The notes below the pieces were generated by a model that saw only the letters and a program-made list of their open reading frames with translations, was not told where the DNA came from and did not search any database. Shown piece after piece: positions 25,431 through 35,823 of a stretch of DNA of 64,000 nt. The position numbers and the translations under genes were made by a program. Location: the NCBI GenBank assembly GCA_002966495.1, contig CP016490.1, positions 248,001-312,000 on the forward strand. Reading direction: 5' to 3'. This DNA comes from Halomonas sp. GFAJ-1 (GTDB lineage: Bacteria > Pseudomonadota > Gammaproteobacteria > Pseudomonadales > Halomonadaceae). Numbering within the stretch: the first letter of the stretch is position 1; the number at the start of each line of letters is the position of its first letter.

Positions 25431-26717
25431 ATGGCTTCACTTCCGCTATCTTCTTTATCGTCGCTTACCGGCAAACGCCTGCTGCTAGGCGTTAGCGCGG
25501 GTATCGCGGCCTATAAAAGCGCGCTACTTGTTCGCTTACTCAAGCAAGCGGGCTGCGAGGTACGCGTGGTAATGACCGAGGGCGCCCAAGCCTTTATCAC
25601 GCCGCTAACCCTGCAGGCGCTCTCCGGGGAGCCTGTGCGCACTTCACTGCTAGACCCCGAAGCCGAAGCCGGCATGGGCCATATTGAATTGGCCCGCTGG
25701 GCAGACGCCGTGGTTATTGCCCCAGCTACCGCCGACTTAATCGCCCGTTTAGTGCATGGCATGGCGGATGACCTGCTAACCACGCTGTGCCTGGCCTCTG
25801 AAGCACCCAAGCTGATCGCCCCTGCGATGAACCAGGCCATGTGGCGCCACCCTGCCACCCAGCGCAATATGGCGCAGTTAGCCAGCGATAGCTGGCAACT
25901 GATTGGCCCAGCGGCTGGGGATCAAGCCTGCGGAGATGTAGGCCCAGGCCGAATGAGCGAGCCAGAAGAGATTTTTAACGCGCTAGCTCAGCACTTTTCG
26001 CCTCCCGTCAAAGCGTCTGGCGAAATATCCAGCCGTGCACCACATATTGTGATTACCGCAGGCCCTACTCGAGAGGCGCTGGACCCAGTGCGCTACTTGT
26101 CGAACCACAGTTCAGGCAAGATGGGCTATGCACTAGCCGCTGAAGCAGCAGCGCAAGGCGCACGGGTCACGTTAATCAGCGGCCCGGTGAATCTACCCAC
26201 CCCCCAAGGCGTCGCACGCATTGACGTGGAAACAGCGCTTCAGATGCACCAAGAAGCGCTGCGCTTAGCGCCACAGGCAGCGCTGTTTATTGGCTGTGCA
26301 GCGGTTGCCGACTACCGCGCCGAAAGCGCTGCCGTGCATAAAATCAAAAAAACCGACGATAACGACACGCTTACCCTTACGCTGATTAAAAACCCTGACA
26401 TTATTGCCGAGGTCGCTGCACTGCCCAACAGCCAACGCCCCTTTGTGGTGGGCTTTGCCGCTGAAACTCAGGATGTAGCGCGCTACGCAAACGACAAGTT
26501 GCAGCGCAAGGGGCTAGATATGATCGTTGCCAATGATGTTTCCCAGCAGGGCCTCGGCTTTGGCAGCGACGACAACGCGGCCCTGCTCCTTTGGCGGGCA
26601 ACCTCTGGCACTGAGCAGTTGGCAGCGCCGCCGCAAACTAAAAAAGCGCTGGCGACCCTCATCATTCGCCAAGCGCTGACGCTACTCCCCCCTCAACCCT
26701 CCGGAGCATTATCATGA
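25431..26717 (+). CDS. coaBC: Bifunctional phosphopantothenoylcysteine synthetase/decarboxylase
   Basis: CoaBC couples cysteine to 4'-phosphopantothenate and decarboxylates the product, two steps of CoA synthesis. The 428-residue protein has an N-terminal flavoprotein domain (LLLGVSAGIAAYKSALLVRLL, with active-site His in GMGHIELARWAD and the APAMNQAMWRHP motif) and a C-terminal synthetase (ITAGPTREALDPVRYLSNHSSG, then KIKKT). It overlaps dut by 4 bp. Confidence 0.97.
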   Translation: MASLPLSSLSSLTGKRLLLGVSAGIAAYKSALLVRLLKQAGCEVRVVMTEGAQAFITPLTLQALSGEPVRTSLLDPEAEAGMGHIELARWADAVVIAPATADLIARLVHGMADDLLTTLCLASEAPKLIAPAMNQAMWRHPATQRNMAQLASDSWQLIGPAAGDQACGDVGPGRMSEPEEIFNALAQHFSPPVKASGEISSRAPHIVITAGPTREALDPVRYLSNHSSGKMGYALAAEAAAQGARVTLISGPVNLPTPQGVARIDVETALQMHQEALRLAPQAALFIGCAAVADYRAESAAVHKIKKTDDNDTLTLTLIKNPDIIAEVAALPNSQRPFVVGFAAETQDVARYANDKLQRKGLDMIVANDVSQQGLGFGSDDNAALLLWRATSGTEQLAAPPQTKKALATLIIRQALTLLPPQPSGALS

Positions 26718-27175
26718 GCAGCCCCCGCCCACGCCTGCAGTGCAACGTATTAGATGATCGCCTGCTCGACTACCTGCCCTCCTACGCCACGGCAGGCTCT
26801 GCGGGGATGGATCTACGGGCACTGTTAGATGAACCGCTAACCCTTGCCCCCGGCGACTGCGAACTCGTGCGCACTGGCCTTGCCATCTATATTGAAGACC
26901 CAAGCCTTGCAGGCATGATTCTGCCCCGCTCGGGCTTGGGCCATAAGCACGGCATTGTGCTGGGCAACCTAGTGGGGCTGATTGACTCCGACTACCAAGG
27001 AGAGCTGATGATCTCGGTGTGGAACCGTGGTCAAACAAGCTTTACGCTGGCGCCTTTCGAGCGTCTCGCGCAGTACGTGCTGGTGCCCGTGATCCAGGCA
27101 GAACTTGCCATTGTGGAAACCTTTGAAGACTCCACTCGCGGCACTGGCGGCTTTGGAAGTACAGGCCGTCAATAG
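26714..27175 (+). CDS. dut: Deoxyuridine 5'-triphosphate nucleotidohydrolase
   Basis: Dut hydrolyses dUTP to dUMP and keeps uracil out of DNA. The 153-residue trimeric-type enzyme shows the five motifs, including AGSAGMDLRAL (1), LPRSGLGHKHGI (2), GLIDSDYQGEL (3), FERLAQYVLVPV (4) and RGTGGFGSTGR (5). Its ATG lies in the coaBC stop (ATGA). Confidence 0.98.
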   Translation: MSSPRPRLQCNVLDDRLLDYLPSYATAGSAGMDLRALLDEPLTLAPGDCELVRTGLAIYIEDPSLAGMILPRSGLGHKHGIVLGNLVGLIDSDYQGELMISVWNRGQTSFTLAPFERLAQYVLVPVIQAELAIVETFEDSTRGTGGFGSTGRQ

Positions 27176-27225
27176 ACAGCCCGTCCACTCAGCACTTATT
27201 AAGGCCCGCTTCTCAAGGACTGACC

Positions 27226-28614
27226 ATGACCGTACCTGCCTCCATCTTTCGCGCTTATGACATCCGCGGCATTGTCGATAGCACGCTCAATGAAGCCACC
27301 ACTGAGCTGGTTGGTCGCGCCATCGGCTCGGAGGCCGCTGCCCGCGGCGAACATAGGGTGATTGTTGCCCGGGATGGGCGGCTTTCTGGGCCACGTCTGC
27401 AAGCGGCGCTGATGCGTGGCCTGCAAGCCGCTGGGCGGGATGTCATTGATATCGGCATGGTACCCACGCCGGTGCTCTACTTTGCGACCCACACGCTGCC
27501 TGAGAGCAGCTCTGGCGTGATGTTAACTGGCAGCCATAATCCGCCTGATTACAACGGTTTTAAAATTGTCCTGGCGGGGGAAACACTCTCAGGCGACGCC
27601 ATCACCGCGCTCTACGAGCGGATACAAGCCGGCGACTTTACCCACGGCGAAGGCAGCGTGCGAACGCATGATCTACGCGCCGCCTATTTGGCGCGTATCC
27701 TCAGTGACGTGCACGTAGAGAGGCCGCTGAGCGCCGTGGTGGACTGCGGGAACGGCGTCGCGGGGGAGCTAGGCCCAGCGCTTATTGAGCGGCTGGGTGT
27801 TACCACTACACCGCTATTCGCTGAGATTGACGGCCACTTTCCCAATCACCACCCCGACCCTGGCAAGCCTGAAAACCTTCGGGATTTAATCCACCATGTG
27901 CAACAAACCGGTGCCGATATTGGCCTCGCGTTTGACGGCGACGGCGACCGTTTAGGGGTTGTCACACCCAGCGGCCGCATGATCTATCCCGATCATCTGC
28001 TAATGTTATTTGCAACTGACATGCTATCGCGCACCCCCGGTGCCAAGGTGATCTTCGATATCAAATGCACCGGCAACCTAGCCAAAGTCATCAGTAAAGC
28101 AGGCGGCGAACCCGAAATGTGGCGCACCGGCCACTCACTCATTAAAGCGCGCATGCGGGAAACAGGCGCTGAGCTGGGTGGTGAAATGAGTGGGCATATC
28201 TTTTTCAAAGAGCGCTGGTATGGCTTTGACGACGGCCTCTATGCCGCCGCCCGCCTGCTGGAAATTTTAGCGCGGTATCCTGGCAGTGCCGACGCGCTGT
28301 TTGATCAATTTCCACAAGATGTGGGCACACCCGAGATCAACATCACAGTACCGGACGAAGAAAAATTTGCCATTGTCGAGAAGCTTGCTCGTGAAGGCAG
28401 CTTCGGCGAAGGTGTCAGAACCACGCTGGATGGCATTCGCGTCGACTACCCCGACGGCTGGGGGTTATGCCGCGCGTCCAACACAACGCCAGCTCTAGTG
28501 CTGCGCTTTGAAGGCAAAGATGCCACGGCACTTACCCGTATACGCGAACGCTTTGCCCAAGCGCTGGCAGCGGTTTCACCAGCGCTTAACATTCCTGAAA
28601 CCCCAGCACAATGA
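27226..28614 (+). CDS. algC: Phosphomannomutase/phosphoglucomutase (AlgC type)
   Basis: An alpha-D-phosphohexomutase of 462 residues that interconverts mannose- or glucose-6- and 1-phosphates for nucleotide sugars, LPS and exopolysaccharide. The phosphoserine is Ser103 in LTGSHNPPDYNGF; the metal loop is FDGDGDRLGV, the sugar loop GGEMSGHIFF, and the phosphate loop RASNTTPALVLRFEG. Pseudomonas AlgC is similar in length, and gene order coaBC-dut-algC-argB is the same there, which supports the symbol. Confidence 0.93.
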   Translation: MTVPASIFRAYDIRGIVDSTLNEATTELVGRAIGSEAAARGEHRVIVARDGRLSGPRLQAALMRGLQAAGRDVIDIGMVPTPVLYFATHTLPESSSGVMLTGSHNPPDYNGFKIVLAGETLSGDAITALYERIQAGDFTHGEGSVRTHDLRAAYLARILSDVHVERPLSAVVDCGNGVAGELGPALIERLGVTTTPLFAEIDGHFPNHHPDPGKPENLRDLIHHVQQTGADIGLAFDGDGDRLGVVTPSGRMIYPDHLLMLFATDMLSRTPGAKVIFDIKCTGNLAKVISKAGGEPEMWRTGHSLIKARMRETGAELGGEMSGHIFFKERWYGFDDGLYAAARLLEILARYPGSADALFDQFPQDVGTPEINITVPDEEKFAIVEKLAREGSFGEGVRTTLDGIRVDYPDGWGLCRASNTTPALVLRFEGKDATALTRIRERFAQALAAVSPALNIPETPAQ

Positions 28615-28689
28615 GCGCACCTTTAGAACGCAATAAAATAAAACAGCAAATTACCTAGCAGCGATTAAAAAAAGCAAAGGGATAACGTC

Positions 28690-29589
28690 ATGAGTTCAGC
28701 AAGCCGCGACCCACAGGTCGTTGTGGAGGTGCTGTCAGAAGCCCTCCCCTATATCCAACAGTTTTCCGGTAAAACCGTAGTGGTTAAATACGGCGGCAAC
28801 GCCATGACCGAAGATACGCTGATGGACTCTTTCGCCCGCAACATCGTCCTGATGAAAGAGGTCGGCATTAACCCTGTCGTTGTCCACGGTGGCGGCCCAC
28901 AAATTGGCAGCCTGCTGGAAAAGCTCAATATCGAATCGCGCTTTGTTAATGGAATGCGTGTCACCGACTCCCAAACCATGGACGTTGTGGAAATGGTACT
29001 GGGCGGCCTGGTAAACAAAAGCATCGTTAACCTGATTAACCAAAGCGGCGGCAAAGCGATTGGATTAACCGGGAAAGACGGCGCGCAAATTCGCGCACGC
29101 AAGCTCAAGGTTGAACATCAAAGCCCCGAGATGACGGCACCGGAAATTATCGATATCGGTCATGTGGGCGAGGTAGAAGCAATCTCTACCGACCTGATCG
29201 AGATGCTCGCGGCTCGCGACTTTATTCCGGTTATTGCGCCCATTGGCGTTGATGCCGAAGGGCATAGCTATAACATTAACGCCGACCTGGTGGCTGGCAA
29301 GCTAGCTGAAGCGCTAAGCGCTGAAAAGCTGATGCTCTTAACAAACGTCGCAGGCCTGATGAATAGTGAAGGCGAGGTGCTTACCGGCCTGACCACTGCC
29401 CAAGTTGATGGCTTAATTGCTGACGGCACCATTTATGGCGGCATGCTACCCAAGATACGCTGCGCGTTAGACGCCGTGAAAGGGGGAGTAAACAGTGCCC
29501 ATATCATTGATGGCCGCGTTCCCCACGCGGTTTTGCTGGAAATCTTTACCAACGCTGGGGTAGGCACCCTCATCACAGACGCAGAATAA
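28690..29589 (+). CDS. argB: N-acetylglutamate kinase
   Basis: ArgB phosphorylates N-acetyl-L-glutamate in arginine synthesis. The 299-residue amino-acid kinase has VVKYGGNAMTED, VVHGGGPQIGSLLEKL, the Arg-bearing FVNGMRVTDSQTMDVVEMVL and the C-terminal KIRCALDAVKGGVNSAHIIDG. The N-terminal helix before VVKYGG is long, as in the arginine-inhibited hexameric class, so feedback inhibition is likely. Ribosome site AAGGGA is upstream. Confidence 0.97.
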   Translation: MSSASRDPQVVVEVLSEALPYIQQFSGKTVVVKYGGNAMTEDTLMDSFARNIVLMKEVGINPVVVHGGGPQIGSLLEKLNIESRFVNGMRVTDSQTMDVVEMVLGGLVNKSIVNLINQSGGKAIGLTGKDGAQIRARKLKVEHQSPEMTAPEIIDIGHVGEVEAISTDLIEMLAARDFIPVIAPIGVDAEGHSYNINADLVAGKLAEALSAEKLMLLTNVAGLMNSEGEVLTGLTTAQVDGLIADGTIYGGMLPKIRCALDAVKGGVNSAHIIDGRVPHAVLLEIFTNAGVGTLITDAE

Positions 29590-29611
29590 CCGCGACGGAG
29601 GGCTTAACGTC

Positions 29612-30220
29612 ATGAGCGACGACCAGAAACCGCACCGCCGCGAGCAAATTCTGCACGCATTGGCCATTATGCTGGAGGAGGACAGCGGCAAGCGAATTAC
29701 CACCGCCGCCCTGGCCCGCCAAGTAGGGGTCTCGGAAGCGGCGCTTTACCGCCACTTTCCCAGTAAGGCGCGCATGTTTGAGGGGTTGATCGACTTCATC
29801 GAAGAGAGCATTTTTGCACGTATTACCCGCATCCTGGAGGACATACCCGAGGCCGTGGGCCGCAGCGGCACTATGCTAGCACTGCTGCTTGGGTTTGCTG
29901 AGAAGAACCCGGGGCTTGCCAGGGTGCTTGGTGGCGACGTACTGACCGGCGAAACCGCACGCTTGCGCCAGCGGGTTCACCAGCTGTTTGAACGCCTGGA
30001 AACCCAGCTTAAGCAGGTGCTAAGGGAGGCTGAGATTCGGGAAGGCACGCGCACGACCATTCCCGCTTCAGCTGCCGCCAACCTGCTGATTGCTCACGTA
30101 GAAGGGCGTATCTCCCAATATGTGCGCAGTGACTTTAAACGCTTGCCCACTGAATATTGGGAAGACCAGTGGGCGCTGCTTTCTAGCCAACTGCTACGGG
30201 AAACGGTGCAGCCTGCCTAG
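29612..30220 (+). CDS. slmA: Nucleoid occlusion factor SlmA
   Basis: A TetR-fold DNA-binding protein that blocks FtsZ ring assembly over the nucleoid. The 202-residue protein has HTH residues ITTAALARQVGVSEAALYRHFPSKARMFEGLIDFIEE and the SlmA-type C-terminal domain (SAAANLLIAHVEGRISQYVRSDFKRLPT). In E. coli slmA follows dut; here algC and argB lie between. GGAGGG precedes the ATG and a strong terminator follows. Confidence 0.94.
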   Translation: MSDDQKPHRREQILHALAIMLEEDSGKRITTAALARQVGVSEAALYRHFPSKARMFEGLIDFIEESIFARITRILEDIPEAVGRSGTMLALLLGFAEKNPGLARVLGGDVLTGETARLRQRVHQLFERLETQLKQVLREAEIREGTRTTIPASAAANLLIAHVEGRISQYVRSDFKRLPTEYWEDQWALLSSQLLRETVQPA

Positions 30221-30240
30221 CAGATAAGCGTTCACGCATC

Positions 30241-30275
30241 AAAAAACCCCGAAGGTCGTACCTTCGGGGTTTTTT
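30241..30275. terminator. Bidirectional terminator between slmA and rpoH
   Basis: AAAAAACCCCGAAGG (30241-30255) and CCTTCGGGGTTTTTT (30261-30275) are perfect complements, giving a stem with A/T tails that works on both strands for the two convergent genes. Confidence 0.95.
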
Positions 30276-30305
30276 ATGACTACGTCGACTACGACCACAT
30301 CGACT

Positions 30306-31172
30306 TTACGCGGCTAACGCCTCGCCCATTTTCTGACGCAGCTTTTTCATTGCGTTCTTTTCGAGCTGTCGAATGCGCTCAGCGCTCACGCCGTATATGT
30401 CGGCAAGATCGTGAAGCGTTGCTTTATCGTCGGTCAACCAACGACGCTGCAAAATATCCCGTGAGCGCTCATCCAGATCTTTCAGCGCCAACTGAAGACG
30501 ACGCGTGGAGTCCTCTTCAAAGTCGCTATCTTCAATCTGTGATGCTGGATCTGCCGAGGCATCGTCTAGAAAGAAGGCAGGCGCTTGATACGTGCTCTCG
30601 TCATCTTCACCGGGAGAGGCATCATAGCCTGCATCAAACGCCGAAAGGCGGCCCTCCATGTCACGAACAATCTCCGGCTTAACATCGAGGTCTTTAGCAA
30701 TTGCGCTGACTTCGTCGTTATTCAACCAGGATAAACGCTTTTTAGCGCTGCGCAGGTTGAAGAACAGCTTACGCTGCGCTTTGGTGGTGGCGATTTTTAC
30801 AATTCGCCAGTTGCGCAGTACAAACTCGTGAATTTCTGCTTTGATCCAGTGCACGGCAAAAGACACCAAACGCACACCCTGATTAGGATCAAAGCGCTTG
30901 ACGGCCTTCATCAAGCCGACGTTACCCTCTTGGATCAGATCCGCCTGGGGTAAGCCGTAGCCTGAGTAACTGCGGGCAATGTGCACAACAAAACGCAAGT
31001 GCGAAAGCACCAGACGGCGTGCAGCTTCGAGATCCCCTTCATCGTGGAGGCGGAATGCGAGCTCACGCTCCTCCTCAACACTGAGAACAGGAATACCGTT
31101 TACCGCTTGAATATAGCCGCCCAGGTCATGGCCTGGAGAAAGCTGTCCCACCGGTATAAGACTAGTGCTCAT
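30306..31172 (-). CDS. rpoH: RNA polymerase sigma-32 factor RpoH
   Basis: Heat-shock sigma factor. The 288-residue protein has sigma region 2 (ADLIQEGNVGLMKAVKRFDPNQGVRLVSFAVHWIKAEI), the RpoH box AQRKLFFNLRSAKK that sets it apart from RpoD and RpoS, and region 4 (LHDLADIYGVSAERIRQLEK). A putative GATAAT -10 lies on minus near 31238-31243. It follows ftsYEX, as in other gammaproteobacteria, but with a 236-bp gap and its own promoter region. Confidence 0.97.
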   Translation of the reverse strand: MSTSLIPVGQLSPGHDLGGYIQAVNGIPVLSVEEERELAFRLHDEGDLEAARRLVLSHLRFVVHIARSYSGYGLPQADLIQEGNVGLMKAVKRFDPNQGVRLVSFAVHWIKAEIHEFVLRNWRIVKIATTKAQRKLFFNLRSAKKRLSWLNNDEVSAIAKDLDVKPEIVRDMEGRLSAFDAGYDASPGEDDESTYQAPAFFLDDASADPASQIEDSDFEEDSTRRLQLALKDLDERSRDILQRRWLTDDKATLHDLADIYGVSAERIRQLEKNAMKKLRQKMGEALAA

Positions 31173-31408
31173 GTGCAGGTGGTCTCCCTTGTAACCAATC
31201 GTGGAAACGTACTGGCGTGGTGGGCCGATACGTTGTGTATTATCTACTAAGACTTTAGCCTAAGCATAAGGTTCAGGCGAGCGATGCCGTACGTGTTTAC
31301 GCTGTGCACCGCACCCTTATAAAACAGGGGTGGTAATTCCCGTTTATGCCCACATAACAATAACTATCATAGCTATCAGTAAAAGCGCTGTTAGCCATTA
31401 AAAAGTAA

Positions 31409-32449
31409 TTAGCGCGGACGAATACTGGAAAGGTGTCGCGTAACGGCCAGCCATGCGCCTAACCAGCCCAATAGTGTACTGCAAGATAGCAGAATTGTAG
31501 ACCCCGCCACGTCTAATTGCGGCAAGACAAAACTAGCGCCATAGCTTGCCGCCAATGCTGCTACAGGCATCGCTAGCCAGTGGTTACCAAGCCCTAGCAA
31601 TCCTAACGCTAACAAACCGCCGCCAAAGCCATACCAGGCGCCACTGTACAAAAAAGGCCGCCGGACAAACGCATGGGTGGCGCCAATCAGCATAACCACT
31701 TCGATTTCCCGCCGACGGCTCTCAACAGCGAGCCGTATTGTATTGCCGACCACCAACAACACCCCTAGCCCGAACAATGCCCCGAGCGCAAGCGCAACAC
31801 GGCGGCCAAGGTTAGCCAAGTGGCGCAGGCGCTCCACCCAGGCTAAATCAAGGCGCACTTCGTCCACCCCAGTAAACGTTTCAAGCCGCTGGGCCAATTG
31901 ATCCATGGCAATGGGGTCAACGCTTTGCGGGTAAATCACAATGCTGGCGGGCAGCGGGTTATCTTCAAGCCCGGCCAAGGCGTCATCTAACCCTAGCGAC
32001 TGTTGAAACTCCGCCATACCCTCTTCTGCACTGATCAAGCGGGTTTGCATAACATCGTCTTCTGCGCCAACCGCCTCCTCAATACGCGCCGCCTGCGCAG
32101 CATCTACAGCAGTTTCCAGGTACACGGTTAACGTGGCGCTCTCTTCTAGCTCCGCATCCAACAGCTTAGCGCTATCAAGCGTGAGCCACAGGGCGGCGGG
32201 CAGCACCAGGGCAATGGCAATGGCCAGCATCGTTAGCAGATTACCCACCGGGTGGCGCACCAGCCGGTAGAGGCTATCGAAGGCCATGGCCCGGTGGTGG
32301 CGCCCCCATGCACGAAGCCGACTGGTAAAGCGCGTTTGCTGTGAACGCGCGCCGCGCCGCTCAGCAGGCGGCTCACTGGGCCGCTTCGCCGCTTGACGTT
32401 GACCTTTGGGCGCCGCGCCTTTCGTGCGGGGTGTCACGGCACGCTTCAT
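31409..32449 (-). CDS. ftsX: Cell division protein FtsX
   Basis: Membrane half of the FtsEX complex, which activates peptidoglycan hydrolases at the septum. The 346-residue protein has a long basic N-terminal cytoplasmic tail (about 55 residues, rich in Arg/Lys), a first helix (LLTMLAIAIALVLPAALWL), a periplasmic domain (about 100-215), and three more helices in the C-terminal part. Overlaps ftsE by 4 bp. Confidence 0.95.
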   Translation of the reverse strand: MKRAVTPRTKGAAPKGQRQAAKRPSEPPAERRGARSQQTRFTSRLRAWGRHHRAMAFDSLYRLVRHPVGNLLTMLAIAIALVLPAALWLTLDSAKLLDAELEESATLTVYLETAVDAAQAARIEEAVGAEDDVMQTRLISAEEGMAEFQQSLGLDDALAGLEDNPLPASIVIYPQSVDPIAMDQLAQRLETFTGVDEVRLDLAWVERLRHLANLGRRVALALGALFGLGVLLVVGNTIRLAVESRRREIEVVMLIGATHAFVRRPFLYSGAWYGFGGGLLALGLLGLGNHWLAMPVAALAASYGASFVLPQLDVAGSTILLSCSTLLGWLGAWLAVTRHLSSIRPR

Positions 32450-33110
32450 ACGGCCCCCTCGTCAGCAATTAATCGCCCATCGCGCAGGCGCAAAATGCGG
32501 TGACGCAGCCGGGCGATCAGCGCCAAGTCGTGGCTGGCGATCATCACCGTCGTGCCGATTCGATTGAAATCCTCAAACAGCGCCATAATGTCAGCAGAGA
32601 GCTGTGGATCCAGGTTACCGGTGGGTTCGTCAGCAAGCAGTAAAGCAGGCTTATTGACCACTGCACGGGCAATACCCACCCGCTGCTGCTCGCCACCGGA
32701 AAGCTCTACCGGCAGCGCTTTTTCACGGTGTAAAAGTCCTACTTTATCGAGCGCGGCGCGTACCCGCCGCGCCGCTTCACGGGGTTCTACCCCCTGAATT
32801 TCCAGGGGCAGCGAAACATTGTGGTAAACGCTACGATCGAATAGTAGCTGGTGATCCTGAAAGACCACGCCAATTTGTCGACGATAAAACGGCACCTGGC
32901 TAGGGTGTAACTGGGCGATATCGTGCCCAGCCACTACCACACGACCACGGCTGGGCTTTTCAAGGCGCATAATCAGCCGTAGCAGCGAGCTTTTACCTGC
33001 ACCGGAGTGGCCGGTAAGAAACACCATTTCTCCTCTCGCAACGCGAAAGTTGAGGTGCGCCAGCGCGTCAAAGCGCCCTCCATAGCGCTTTCCCACATGT
33101 TCAAAAGCGA

Positions 33111-33114
<4 letters not shown>
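32446..33114 (-). CDS. ftsE: Cell division ATP-binding protein FtsE
   Basis: ABC ATPase of FtsEX. In 222 residues it shows Walker A GHSGAGKSS, the Q-loop FQDHQLL, the signature LSGGEQQR, Walker B LLLADEPTGNLD and the switch His in IASHD. Overlaps both ftsY and ftsX by 4 bp each, so the three are translated as a coupled unit. Confidence 0.97.
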
Positions 33115-34376
<1,262 letters not shown>

Positions 34377-34465
34377 GGGTGTCATCCGACTTAAAAGTGA
34401 ACATTGTGACCATCCTACCACCGCCAACCAAGACTTTGGATAAGCAGCCCGCTACAATCCGCATT

Positions 34466-35074
34466 ATGAAACGACAACGCCCCCCACACTCATCTACTTC
34501 CCGACGCGCTGACGCAAAGCCCATGGGCAAGCTGCGTATTATCGGCGGTGATTTTCGCCGCCGCCAGCTTCCCGTGCTCGACCATCCTGGCTTAAGGCCC
34601 ACGCCAGACCGCGTGCGCGAAACGCTGTTTAATTGGCTCGGCCAACAGCTCTATGGCACACAGGTGCTGGACTTATTTGCGGGCACGGGCGCGCTGGGAA
34701 TTGAGGCGCTCTCCCGGGGAGCTTCCCAGGTTATCTTTGTCGAGCGCGATGCGCAGGTGGCCACGTTAATCCGCGACAACCTAGCATCCCTTGGGGCGCC
34801 TCAAGGCGAGGTCGTCACCGCCGATGCGCTGACGTTTCTTGGCTCACTGGGCCAGCCTGCGGACGTTGTCTTTTTAGACCCGCCGTTTCATCAGGGGCTT
34901 GCTGCCCCCTGCTGCGCAGCACTGGAAGCGGGGGGTTGGCTAGCACAGGAAGCCACCATCTATCTGGAAACCGAGCAGACACTGACGCCAGAGGTGCCTG
35001 CTAACTGGCAGCTACACCGTGAAACCCGCGCTGGCGAGAGTACTGCAAGGCTCTATTATCGCCAGCCAGCGTAA
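34466..35074 (+). CDS. rsmD: 16S rRNA m2G966 methyltransferase RsmD
   Basis: RsmD methylates G966 of 16S rRNA. The protein has the N-terminal GKLRIIGGDFRRRQLPV, then LRPTPDRVRETLFNWL, SAM motif VLDLFAGTGALGIEALSRGA, and catalytic DVVFLDPPFHQG. Starts at 34466 (202 aa) or at the inner ATG 34523 are possible; a TACAAT at 34453-34458 would put the transcript start next to 34466, so the message could be nearly leaderless. Divergent from ftsY. Confidence 0.94.
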   Translation: MKRQRPPHSSTSRRADAKPMGKLRIIGGDFRRRQLPVLDHPGLRPTPDRVRETLFNWLGQQLYGTQVLDLFAGTGALGIEALSRGASQVIFVERDAQVATLIRDNLASLGAPQGEVVTADALTFLGSLGQPADVVFLDPPFHQGLAAPCCAALEAGGWLAQEATIYLETEQTLTPEVPANWQLHRETRAGESTARLYYRQPA

Positions 35075-35178
35075 AGCGCTTGCCGCCGCCCTGCCACGGC
35101 GTTACGCTCGCCCGATTGATTGGCTATTTTATTCCCTTAACGGCGGACACCCCCCGCCGCTATTTACTGGAGGTAGGC

Positions 35179-35367
35179 ATGAGCCTTGAATTGTTTAACC
35201 AGCTAGAGCAGAAAGTCACCGACACCGTCGAAGCGCTGGAAATGATGAAACTGGAAAACGAAGAGCTGCGTAGCGAAAACGCTCAGTTAAAACAGGAGCG
35301 TGAAGAGTGGGAGCGCCGCTTACAGGGCGTGCTTAGCAAATTTGATGGCATGGACGACAATGCCTGA
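35179..35367 (+). CDS. zapB: Cell division protein ZapB
   Basis: A 62-residue coiled-coil protein, MSLELFNQLEQKVTDTVEAL followed by LENEELRSENAQLKQEREE, matching ZapB, which links FtsZ-associated ZapA to MatP. Heptads run from about residue 4 to 55. The frame is open 33 codons upstream, but GGAGG lies 5-6 nt before the ATG at 35179 and the length then fits the family. Confidence 0.85.
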   Translation: MSLELFNQLEQKVTDTVEALEMMKLENEELRSENAQLKQEREEWERRLQGVLSKFDGMDDNA

Positions 35368-35379
35368 TAGCAACGCGCT

Positions 35380-35823
35380 TTAGCAGGGCCGCGACATTAA
35401 GAGTGCATCTTCTCGCCCGGTAGCCCCTTGCACTGCCGGGTAGTAATGTCGGCGGCGGCCATCTTCGCTAAAACCATGCTGCTGATACAGTCGGATGGCA
35501 GGCTGGTTACTTGCCCGCACCTCAAGCAATAGCCGTTCGCTTTGCCACTGCTCAGCACACGCGATCACCTCCCCAAGCAGTTGCCTTCCAATCCCCTGCC
35601 CTTGGCATGCAGGCAATACAGCAATGGCCTGCAGTTCAGCATCAAAGGGTAGGCGTGCCACCATGGCGTAGCCCATGAGTCCATTTTGCTGCCAAAACCC
35701 TACTACTTGTGATGTCGTATCGCTGAGCGCATCGCTAAGCTGCTGCGGGCTTGCACCGCTATAGGCCTCGGCTTCAAGGGCGTGGAGCAAAGCAGCATGT
35801 GAGGGGGTCAGCGGACTAATCAC
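35380..35823 (-). CDS. rimI: Ribosomal protein S18 alanine N-acetyltransferase
   Basis: A GNAT acetyltransferase of 147 residues that acetylates the N-terminal Ala of S18. The acetyl-CoA motif appears as LQAIAVLPACQGQGIGRQLL, followed by LLLEVRASNQPAIRLYQQHGF and RRRHYYPAVQGATGREDALLM, which are RimI-specific. I choose GTG 35823, which overlaps the upstream stop as GTGA; GTG 35841 is another option (153 aa). It is downstream of a psi-like gene, the E. coli holD-rimI order. Confidence 0.9.
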   Translation of the reverse strand: MISPLTPSHAALLHALEAEAYSGASPQQLSDALSDTTSQVVGFWQQNGLMGYAMVARLPFDAELQAIAVLPACQGQGIGRQLLGEVIACAEQWQSERLLLEVRASNQPAIRLYQQHGFSEDGRRRHYYPAVQGATGREDALLMSRPC